64,000 nt of DNA from an uncultured bacterium (GTDB lineage Bacteria > Hydrothermota > Hydrothermia > UBA1063 > CAJXJZ01), in contig CAJXJZ010000001.1 in the NCBI GenBank assembly GCA_913055745.1, forward strand, positions 66,798 through 130,797, written 5' to 3'. The notes beneath the pieces were generated by a model. That model was given only the letters and a program-made list of their open reading frames with translations. It did no database searches and was not told the DNA's origin. Positions 35,880 to 43,526 of this stretch are shown in pieces. Both the position numbers and the translations under genes were made by a program. Each line of letters opens with the position of its first letter. Position 1 is the stretch's first letter.

Positions 35880-38800
35880 ATGGAACTTGAAAGGCATTTA
35901 GTATTGAACAAATATTTTCTTAACCTCTTTGGTTTTAGCGATTTTAACGAGTTAAGAGAGAAATTAAAGGATACAGAAGAAGGTTATGATTCCAGAGGAA
36001 GAAGTTATTTTGTTGATGTATTGATAGGCTTAAAACCAGAATGGGAAGATTTACTTTTGAGATACGACGAAGCAATAAGAGAATATGTTGAAAGATTGAG
36101 ACACAACAGAAGGCAACCAAATTTCAATCTTAAATACTTTCAATATTTGGCTGTTCTATTCACTGAGATTTTCTTGGATAAGTATTATAACAATAGAGAC
36201 AGATTTATAAATGATCTAAATGAATTTTTAGAGAAATTTAATGATGAAAAGGGCATTGAAACACATCCTTTCACAGAAGAAGACCTAAGAAAGCTTGCCT
36301 TCTGGATGGCAACAGGAAGTGGGAAAACCCTTATAATGCACATAAACTACTGGCAGATTTTAAAGTATTCAAGGAATAATTGGGATAACATCATTCTCAT
36401 AACACCTAACGACGGATTATCAAGGCAACATTATGAAGAATTAAAATTAAGCGGTATTCCTTGCAAATTATATGATGGCAATATTAACAACTTAAAAACG
36501 AAAGATAAAGAGATTTTGGTTATAGATATTCATAAACTTACCAGGGAGAAAAAAGGTGAGGGAGTAAGTGTAGACATTTCTTATTTCGATGGTAAGAATT
36601 TAGTTTTCATTGATGAAGGGCATAAAGGAGCAGGAGGAGAAAAAGAAACAGGTTGGAAAAACATAAGAGAGGAAACAGCCAAGAATGGTTTTATTTTTGA
36701 ATACAGTGCTACCTTTGGCCAAATCATTGTATTTACAAAATCAGGGCGACCCAAGGGAGGAAAATCAAATCAAACCAACCTTGAACTGTATAATGAATAC
36801 ACCAAGGCAATAATTTTTAATTATTCTTACAAATACTTTTACACAGATGGATATGGCAAAGACTTTTATGTTTATAATATAAAAGAAGATGCATACACAG
36901 AAGAACAGAGGAACATGTTGCTTATTGCAGGTCTCTTATCTTTTTACGAACAACTTGTTATTTATAAAGAGCATAAAGAAGATTTAAGAGAATACAATAT
37001 AGAAAAACCATTATGGGTTTTCGTTGGCAGTAAAGTCACAGGAGAAGGTTTAAATTCAGATATCATAAAAATAATACAATTTTTCCATAAAATCATAAAA
37101 GATGAAAATTACTTGAAAGAGAATGCAGAGAAAATACTGAATGAAAAATCGGATCTTATTGATAATAAAGGAGATGATATTTTCAAAGGAAAGTTTGAAT
37201 ATATCAAAAACCGCAACATTGAAGATATCCTTGAAGATATTTATCAAAAAGTCTTTGGTGGAAAAGGTAGTTTGGAGGTTTATAACATAAAAAACGCAGA
37301 AGGAGAGATTGGACTCAAAACAGGTACCAGTGAGAAATATTTTGGTGTAATTAATGTAGGAGATACTAATGCCTTGAAAAAACTGATTTTAAAATCTGAT
37401 ATTGAAGTAAAAGAAGACCACTTCAGTCAGTCTCTGTTTTCTGAAATAAATGAAAATAGTTCGCATATAAATATTCTCATAGGTTCTAAAAAATTTATTG
37501 AAGGTTGGAACTCATGGCGTGTATCAAATATGGGATTGATTAACATGGGAAAAAGTGAAGGGCCACAAATTATTCAACTCTTTGGAAGAGGCGTGAGGCT
37601 TAAAGGAAAAGACTACTCTTTAAAAAGAGAACAAAATCCTGATTATACATTAAAGGTAATTCAAACCCTATTCATCTTTGGCTTGAACGCCGATTATATG
37701 AATGTATTCTTAAAGACAATAGAGAAGGAAGAAGTAGATTATGAAGAAATAACTATTCCAATAAGATTTAATATGCCAGAGAAATGGGAAGGGAAAATAT
37801 ACACTATAGAAACGAAAGACGATTTTGATTTTCTTAAGTATCCTGTCAAACTCACATTTGATGAAAATCTTCTCAAGAATATCAAAATAGATTTAAGGCC
37901 TAAAATCACAATGTCTCATGGATTAAAAGTTAAAGCAGTAGACACATCTATTGATCAATCCTTAGAAATACCAGAAAGTTTGCTTGATATGATTGACTGG
38001 AATGCCATTTATCTTGAAACAACAAGTTATAAAATAACAAAAGGATTTTATAACCTTACTCTTGATAAAAAAGTATTGAAAGAAATTATAAAGTCAAGAA
38101 AATATCAAGTTTTCATGAACAAAACAGATGGAATAGAAATTAAGAAAAGTAATAACAGATCTATTTTAGAAATAACATCTTTTGACGGCGTTATAAAATT
38201 ACACGAGATACTCCTTATGGTCATTAAAGACTACATCTTTAAATTCTACAGAAGAGAAGAAAAAAGAAAAACAATGGATTATTTAGAACCCAGGCCACTA
38301 ACAAGAGAGTATGAAAGTATGTTTCCAGAGAATAAAAAAATTATATTGAAAGTAAACAAAGAGATTATAAAAGACTTTGAAGACCTGATAAAGCAAATTG
38401 AAGAGTATAACAAGGATAAAAACAAAATACCAGATATTTTAAAATCAGATATTGATTATATTCCTACCATTTACTTTGATAAACACTTATATGCCCCATT
38501 AGTAACATACAAAGCAGGTAGAAAAGAAGATATTAAGTCAGTGCCTGTAAAACTGAATAGAGGTGAAACAAGTTTTATTAAAGATTTAAAGAACTTCATT
38601 AATCGTAACAAAAGTTTATTTGCAAACAATGAGATATTTTTACTGAGAAATCTTTCAAAAAGAGGTATAGGATTCTTTATGAGCGCTGGTTTCTATCCTG
38701 ATTTTATTATATGGGTCAAAGACAAAAACAAACAAAACATCATTTTTATTGACCCGAAAGGCATCAGGAATCTCGGTAATTTTGATGACGAAAAAATCCA

Positions 38801-39041
38801 GTTATGTGTTCATGATATTAAAGACATAGAGAGTAGAGTAAATGAGAAATTAAGCAATAAAAATGAAAAACTTAGCTTACACTTAGATGCCTTTATTATT
38901 TCTGTGTCTTCCTATGACGATGTTAAAACAACATTTGGAAATGGCGATTACTCCAAAGATGATTTTGAATCTCATAATATAATATTCCAGGAAAAGAGAG
39001 GATACATTGAAAAACTCTTTAAAAAGGCCAAAATATACTAA
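35880..39041 (+). CDS. Type III restriction endonuclease (Res)
   Basis: SF2 helicase-nuclease that cuts after ATP-driven communication between two sites. Motif I ATGSGKT at about residue 143, motif II FIDEGHKG (a DEAH variant) at about 244, motif III EYSATFGQ, motif VI QLFGRGVRLKGK at about 567. The C-terminal PD-(D/E)xK nuclease reads FYPDFIIWV then FIDPKG at about 938-957. Length 1,053 is usual. No ribosome binding site; translation probably relies on the upstream gene. Intact, so the system is likely functional. Confidence 0.93.
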   Translation: MELERHLVLNKYFLNLFGFSDFNELREKLKDTEEGYDSRGRSYFVDVLIGLKPEWEDLLLRYDEAIREYVERLRHNRRQPNFNLKYFQYLAVLFTEIFLDKYYNNRDRFINDLNEFLEKFNDEKGIETHPFTEEDLRKLAFWMATGSGKTLIMHINYWQILKYSRNNWDNIILITPNDGLSRQHYEELKLSGIPCKLYDGNINNLKTKDKEILVIDIHKLTREKKGEGVSVDISYFDGKNLVFIDEGHKGAGGEKETGWKNIREETAKNGFIFEYSATFGQIIVFTKSGRPKGGKSNQTNLELYNEYTKAIIFNYSYKYFYTDGYGKDFYVYNIKEDAYTEEQRNMLLIAGLLSFYEQLVIYKEHKEDLREYNIEKPLWVFVGSKVTGEGLNSDIIKIIQFFHKIIKDENYLKENAEKILNEKSDLIDNKGDDIFKGKFEYIKNRNIEDILEDIYQKVFGGKGSLEVYNIKNAEGEIGLKTGTSEKYFGVINVGDTNALKKLILKSDIEVKEDHFSQSLFSEINENSSHINILIGSKKFIEGWNSWRVSNMGLINMGKSEGPQIIQLFGRGVRLKGKDYSLKREQNPDYTLKVIQTLFIFGLNADYMNVFLKTIEKEEVDYEEITIPIRFNMPEKWEGKIYTIETKDDFDFLKYPVKLTFDENLLKNIKIDLRPKITMSHGLKVKAVDTSIDQSLEIPESLLDMIDWNAIYLETTSYKITKGFYNLTLDKKVLKEIIKSRKYQVFMNKTDGIEIKKSNNRSILEITSFDGVIKLHEILLMVIKDYIFKFYRREEKRKTMDYLEPRPLTREYESMFPENKKIILKVNKEIIKDFEDLIKQIEEYNKDKNKIPDILKSDIDYIPTIYFDKHLYAPLVTYKAGRKEDIKSVPVKLNRGETSFIKDLKNFINRNKSLFANNEIFLLRNLSKRGIGFFMSAGFYPDFIIWVKDKNKQNIIFIDPKGIRNLGNFDDEKIQLCVHDIKDIESRVNEKLSNKNEKLSLHLDAFIISVSSYDDVKTTFGNGDYSKDDFESHNIIFQEKRGYIEKLFKKAKIY

Positions 39042-39074
39042 AACTGATTTTTCGGAAAAATTGCTCATAGCATT

Positions 39075-39103
39075 TTGATAGTTCCTTTAAACTGGTATAT
39101 AAT
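39075..39103 (+). promoter_or_regulatory. lemA promoter, leaderless arrangement
   Basis: TTGATA, a 17-base spacer and TATAAT, with only six bases (TTTATT) before the lemA ATG at 39110. No ribosome binding site can fit. Confidence 0.65.
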
Positions 39104-39109
39104 TTTATT

Positions 39110-39655
39110 ATGGTCTATGTGATTGGCGTTTTAGTAGCATTAATAATTTACCTGATTATAATCTACAATTCCTTAGTCAAATTAAAAGTCAGAGTGAAAA
39201 ATGCATGGTCGCAGATAGATGTGCAATTAAAAAGAAGGCATGACCTTATCCCAAATCTTGTTAATACTGTTAAAGGTTATGCAAAACACGAGAGAGAACT
39301 CTTTGAAACCATTGCAAAATATAGGTCCATGGCTCAAAATGCAAAGAATATGAAAGAAATAGGAGAAAGTGAAGGGCACTTAACAGAAGCCATGCAAAAA
39401 CTCATTGCGATAGTTGAAAACTACCCCGAACTCAAGGCAAATGAAAACTTCTTACAACTCCAGGAGGAACTCGTATCAACAGAAAACAAAATAGCCTTTG
39501 CAAGACAGTTCTATAACGATACAGTAATGAAATACAACACCAGGATAGAGTCCTTCCCTTCAAACATCATAGCAGGGATGTTTAACTTTAAAAAGGCAGA
39601 CTTCTTGCTTTTCCCCGGTGAAAGGGAAAATGTGAATGTAAACTTTGCAGAATAA
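39110..39655 (+). CDS. lemA: LemA family membrane protein
   Basis: One N-terminal membrane helix (VIGVLVALIIYLIIIYNSLV) followed by the conserved helical bundle: VKNAWSQIDVQLKRRHDLIPNLVNTVKGYAKHE and LQEELVSTENKIAFARQFYND. LemA is often paired with HtpX or with rim-forming membrane proteins; its biochemical role is not known. The next gene is htpX, three bases on. Composition resembles the core genes again, so the pair is probably native to the genome and flanked by acquired DNA. Confidence 0.92.
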   Translation: MVYVIGVLVALIIYLIIIYNSLVKLKVRVKNAWSQIDVQLKRRHDLIPNLVNTVKGYAKHERELFETIAKYRSMAQNAKNMKEIGESEGHLTEAMQKLIAIVENYPELKANENFLQLQEELVSTENKIAFARQFYNDTVMKYNTRIESFPSNIIAGMFNFKKADFLLFPGERENVNVNFAE

Positions 39656-39657
39656 CT

Positions 39658-40599
39658 ATGGATTTTTATGAAATAGCAGAAAGAAATAAAAGAAGAACCA
39701 TTGTTCTAATCTTAATTTTTACAGCCATTTTAGCATTTTTAGGTTATGTTTTGGATTTTTATTACTTTGGCAATAGATTCCCTTATCTTACAATATTAGC
39801 CATTTTTATAGGTGGGTTTCAGGCTTTCATTGGTTATGTAGCAGGGGATAAGATGGTCCTTCATTCTGTACAGGCAAGGCCTGCAAACCCAAACAATCTC
39901 AAAGAAAAACAACTCATTAACATTGTTGAAGAACTTTCAATAGCAGCAGGATTGCCCACACCCAAGGTCTATGTAATGGATGACCCTTCGCCCAATGCCT
40001 TTGCAACAGGAAGAGATCCAGCCCATGCATCTGTATGTGCCACCACAGGCCTCTTAGAAATGATGAACAGAGAGGAACTTCAAGGGGTAATGGGACATGA
40101 ACTCACACATGTAAGAGAAAGAGACATCCTGACTATGACCATGGTTGCCGCATTGGCAGGTGCAATTGGCATACTTGCAGCCATATCAAGAAATCTTATG
40201 TATTTTGGAGTAGGAAGGAGAGACCGTGACGATGATGATAACGGCGGCGGAGAAGGTAGGCTTATAATATTTATTATTTACATCATTCTCGCCATTTTAG
40301 CACCACTAATTGCAAATATTTTAGCACTTGCTGTATCTCGCTCAAGGGAGTATGCAGCAGACGCAGGAAGTGCTGAACTTACAAGAAACCCACTTGCACT
40401 TGCAAGCGCATTAAGAAAAATAAAAGATGGGCCTCCTATGAAACACAAAAATCACGGAGTTGCACATCTTTTTATATCAGACCCACATAAAAAAGGCATA
40501 TCAGAAAAAGACTCTCTATGGGCAAACCTCTTTGCAACCCATCCCCCCATTGAAAAACGCATAGCAATCCTTGAAAACATGGCCCATAAATACGCCTAA
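39658..40599 (+). CDS. htpX: HtpX-like membrane zinc protease
   Basis: M48 family integral membrane metalloprotease that degrades misfolded membrane proteins. HExxH zinc site in GVMGHELTHVRERD, third ligand in SRSREYAADAGSAEL, and ATHPPIEKRIAIL at the C-terminus. Four hydrophobic segments, two N-terminal (VLILIFTAILAFLGY and LTILAIFIGGFQAFIGY) and two around the middle. A loop with GRRDRDDDDNGGGEG separates the later helices. Forms a two-gene unit with lemA, a common pairing. Confidence 0.94.
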   Translation: MDFYEIAERNKRRTIVLILIFTAILAFLGYVLDFYYFGNRFPYLTILAIFIGGFQAFIGYVAGDKMVLHSVQARPANPNNLKEKQLINIVEELSIAAGLPTPKVYVMDDPSPNAFATGRDPAHASVCATTGLLEMMNREELQGVMGHELTHVRERDILTMTMVAALAGAIGILAAISRNLMYFGVGRRDRDDDDNGGGEGRLIIFIIYIILAILAPLIANILALAVSRSREYAADAGSAELTRNPLALASALRKIKDGPPMKHKNHGVAHLFISDPHKKGISEKDSLWANLFATHPPIEKRIAILENMAHKYA

Positions 40600-40611
40600 G
40601 TGAAATAGGAC

Positions 40612-40640
40612 TTGACAATTCGGGCAAAATGCTTTATAAT
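40612..40640 (+). promoter_or_regulatory. Consensus promoter of the repeat-protein cluster
   Basis: TTGACA, exactly 17 bases, TATAAT: both hexamers are perfect consensus, the strongest promoter in the window. Transcription should start near 40647. Confidence 0.85.
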
Positions 40641-40835
40641 ATACATCTACACAAGGCATGCGATACATTTACTGGCAAATGTTCTTCTATAATTCACAAC
40701 AAATAAAGATAGCGAAACGGTGAACGCTCTCAACCCGAAAGTGTCATCAATAGGCGACCTCCTTTTAATTTTAGTTGTCATATTTTTAAAATGAGATAAA
40801 TATCTTTTTTAAAATTTTTAAAAAGGAGGTGTATT
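40641..40835 (+). ncRNA. Long 5' leader with an anti-Shine-Dalgarno arm (candidate RNA switch)
   Basis: About 190 untranslated nucleotides separate the promoter from the repeat-protein gene. Local hairpins are visible: ACATTT-ACTGGC-AAATGT at 40665 and AGCG...CGCT near 40721. ACCTCCTTTT at 40757-40766 is a perfect 10-base complement of the ribosome binding site AAAAGGAGGT at 40821-40830. Pairing would close translation of the first gene. I could not match it to a known riboswitch class. An AGATA-AA-TATCT hairpin lies in the intervening loop. Confidence 0.45.
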
Positions 40836-41171
40836 TTGGGGATAGAAATACAAGATAAAAATGGGTATAAACTGTATACCTACACAGGTAGCACAGTACA
40901 GGATAGAAATGGGCATACAATACTAAGAATCAGTGGAAATTATGTGCAAGATAAAAATGGTAATACTTTATACATATTCACAGGAAATGAAATAAAGGAT
41001 AGAAATGGTGGGACACTATATAGGTTTACAGGGAGTGAAATTCAGGATAGAAATGGAAGCAAACTCTATAAATATACAGGAACAGCACTCCAAGATAGAA
41101 ATGGATTTATATTATATAGGTTAACTGCACCTGTCCCACCTGTCATATTTGTAGCATTAGGACTTATCTAA
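40836..41171 (+). CDS. Small protein of six 16-residue repeats
   Basis: Not a recognised gene. After three residues the protein is six consecutive 16-residue units of the form x-[IV]-QD[RK]NG-xx-LYx[YF]TG-x, for example EIQDRNGSKLYKYTGT, ending in a short hydrophobic tail (PPVIFVALGLI). Alternating polar and aromatic positions with a central NG turn predict one beta hairpin per unit, as in beta-flower or WG-type repeat proteins. The start is TTG at 40836, six bases from AAAAGGAGGT. No signal peptide is seen. It is first in the cluster with two large paralogues, which share its upstream sequence style. Confidence 0.7.
   Translation: MGIEIQDKNGYKLYTYTGSTVQDRNGHTILRISGNYVQDKNGNTLYIFTGNEIKDRNGGTLYRFTGSEIQDRNGSKLYKYTGTALQDRNGFILYRLTAPVPPVIFVALGLI
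40845..41132 (+). repeat. Six tandem 48-bp coding repeats
   Basis: Each 48-bp unit encodes one 16-residue hairpin; CA(A/G)GATA(A/G)AAATGG recurs in most units. The units have diverged at third positions, so this is an old array kept by selection rather than a fresh expansion. Confidence 0.8.
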
Positions 41172-41299
41172 AATCGTAACCGCACTATCATTAGAACACT
41201 GTCAAAAATCGCTATAAGAGGCCTCATCAAAATAAACAGAGTAATTTTATGGTATATTTAATATTTTGTTTTTTTAAATTTTAAAAAGGAGGTGTTATA

Positions 41300-43492
41300 A
41301 TGTTCCCAATATGGAGTTATACAGATAAAGTTTATAACCATTTTGAAATTGAGCAATCAGAAAACTTAAAAGATTATTACTTTCTATTAAATGATACAGC
41401 AATAATGGAAGCACGTTATAAGATAAGTACACCCAAAAAACACATTGCAAAACAATACTATAAGGCAATGCAAATTCTCATGAAATCTCACCCTAAATGG
41501 AAGGCTTATTTAAAAGAAGTGGCAGAAGCCTTAAGGAATTTTTATAAAATAGATGACAGTAAAATTACTGACATTGTTATAAATTATGATGGTCATAATT
41601 ATGGAATGCCTAAGATAGAAAATGTGACCATTTACAGAGAAATATTAGCAGAAGGTTTTATTGGGAAGGTTGGACAATATATAAGAGAAAGAGTTCCATT
41701 CCTTATAGTAAGTGCTGATAAACAGTATCCTGACGAATTGGTTGATGCTGAAAATATATATTTTAAAAATGCATATAATATTGATTTATGGCATGTCAGT
41801 TTAGACGAATTACCCCAAAAATTATTAGATAATCCTGAAGATTTAAAGCAATTAAAAGCATTGGTAGAGATTATACCCATCGCAAAGAAAATAAAGGAAG
41901 AGACTGAAGGGATTGATGACCCAAAAAAGAAAAAGCAAATTAAAACCCTATATCATAAAAAGATTGACAAGGCAAGAAAAGAACTTGAAAAGAAAACAAA
42001 AAAGAAGTCGTCAACCAATGAAAATAAATCCGATGAAGAATTTGATTACAATTACATTGCAAAAAAGATAGATGAAATAAATAAAACCAGGAGAAATAGA
42101 CTTTTAAAAGTAATGAAAGAAAAATTTGATTTAAATGGATTACCCATATCAGGAGGATATCTTGGTAATGAGGAAGTTTATATTCCAGAAAATTCCTACA
42201 TATTTTTAGTAGATATTGAGCATCCCTTACATAAACCTTTTATAAAATATCATTTAGGGAATGATCCTACGCATAGGGCTACACTAAAATTTATTGATTT
42301 TATAAAATTCTTTGGTCATGATAGTTGGATTTCACAAGATTATGTCTTTGCTTTCATCAAACTTCCATTTCCTGATTTTTTCATTAGTTATTATCCACAC
42401 ACTGACTCAGGATTATTTTATGCACTATTGACTTCAGACCCAGCCCATGCCTATAAGTCTTCCCGCGATTGGACTATTAAGGAAATAATAAACATAAAAG
42501 AAAATAACAACGAGCAACCAAGAGAGGGTACTTATTTCCTAAAGAAACTAGAATTCCTGTATGTTCAAGTGGACCCTTTTATAGAAAAATCTAAAAAAGT
42601 AAAAAATCCCCTATTTGAACCTGATAAAGAAAAAGTAGTTAATAGTTATTTCATGCGAGGATACTTTGAAAGCGATATTCATTATATATGGAATGACTTT
42701 TTAGCCTTAGATTTAGATGATGATGGAAGGCCAATTCTCATTTACCTCAAAGAAATCCCTTCTCAAGACAAATCAAAAGAATGGATAGAAAAGAATCTCA
42801 AGCAATTGGGGTTTTCGTTGAGAAACGATAAGTGGGTTTATGTATTTCCGACTTCAGTTAAAAATATGGAGCAAATTTATGATAGTATCACAGACATTAT
42901 ATTCTACCTACATAATATGTATAATGTTTTTGAAAAAGGCGTGATAAAAAAAATAGACATAGATAAAATAAAAGACACAAGACAATACAATGAGGAAATT
43001 TCTAAAATTGAACTTATGAATAAACAAAAGGTTTCTTTGTTTCCTTATTTAGAAAAAGCAAAAGCCAGAGGTAAATCAATTTTCAAAACTCCAATAGATG
43101 TTATCTATGCAACTTACAAAGACCTTATATATGACATTATCATAAAAGTGTATCCCAAACTAAAGGAAAAAGGGTTGGATGAATACTATATATTGGTAGT
43201 AGATATGGCTACTGATGGCAATCCTCTTTTTATTATAGGAAAAGTTGTAGAAGCCTATCCAACTAATGCAAATAATAAAAAAGAGAGGTTACTTAATGAG
43301 GCAAAAATTGATTTTATAAAAAATAGATTGGGTTATTCAATGGAAGAAAAAAGGTGGGTAAAGAAGGTTAAAGCAAAAAATGTAGAAGATTTATATAATA
43401 AGGTTATGGGCGACACCAGAGAACTAAATAATTATGACTTTCTTATAGACGCCAAACCTTCTCTTTTGAAAAAATTGGCGCAAGAAATATAA
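41300..43492 (+). CDS. Unrecognised 730-residue protein, paralogue A
   Basis: No family recognised. N-terminal third with KQYYKAMQILMKSHPKWKAYL and ADKQYPDELVDAEN; then a charged linker (about 195-250: KKIKEETEGIDDPKKKKQIK) leading to DYNYIAKKIDEINK. The C-terminal half holds two related modules: LDLDDDGRPILIYL...GFSLRNDKWVYVFP and VDMATDGNPLFIIG...RLGYSMEEKRWVKKV, each with an acidic D-x-x-DG loop. There is no signal peptide or membrane helix, so it is probably cytoplasmic. AAAAGGAGGTG precedes the ATG. The next gene is a paralogue throughout its length. Composition is strongly AT-rich. Confidence 0.7.
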   Translation: MFPIWSYTDKVYNHFEIEQSENLKDYYFLLNDTAIMEARYKISTPKKHIAKQYYKAMQILMKSHPKWKAYLKEVAEALRNFYKIDDSKITDIVINYDGHNYGMPKIENVTIYREILAEGFIGKVGQYIRERVPFLIVSADKQYPDELVDAENIYFKNAYNIDLWHVSLDELPQKLLDNPEDLKQLKALVEIIPIAKKIKEETEGIDDPKKKKQIKTLYHKKIDKARKELEKKTKKKSSTNENKSDEEFDYNYIAKKIDEINKTRRNRLLKVMKEKFDLNGLPISGGYLGNEEVYIPENSYIFLVDIEHPLHKPFIKYHLGNDPTHRATLKFIDFIKFFGHDSWISQDYVFAFIKLPFPDFFISYYPHTDSGLFYALLTSDPAHAYKSSRDWTIKEIINIKENNNEQPREGTYFLKKLEFLYVQVDPFIEKSKKVKNPLFEPDKEKVVNSYFMRGYFESDIHYIWNDFLALDLDDDGRPILIYLKEIPSQDKSKEWIEKNLKQLGFSLRNDKWVYVFPTSVKNMEQIYDSITDIIFYLHNMYNVFEKGVIKKIDIDKIKDTRQYNEEISKIELMNKQKVSLFPYLEKAKARGKSIFKTPIDVIYATYKDLIYDIIIKVYPKLKEKGLDEYYILVVDMATDGNPLFIIGKVVEAYPTNANNKKERLLNEAKIDFIKNRLGYSMEEKRWVKKVKAKNVEDLYNKVMGDTRELNNYDFLIDAKPSLLKKLAQEI
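41840..41973 (+). repeat. Near-identical tract shared by the two paralogues, copy 1
   Basis: 134 bases matching 44079-44212 with only three mismatches; the last 92 bases (41882-41973) are identical. The flanking parts of the two genes are clearly more diverged. Confidence 0.85.
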
Positions 43493-43526
43493 AAATGTAT
43501 TTTTTAAATAAAAAAGGAGGTGTATA

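Noticed and set aside
39042-39061. Terminator after res (ATTTTT-CGG-AAAAAT)
   Set aside because: The stem is almost all A/T with no following T-run; too weak to call.
40845-41132. Possible CRISPR array (regular 48-bp units)
   Set aside because: The units are contiguous in-frame coding repeats without spacers and encode a regular 16-residue protein motif.
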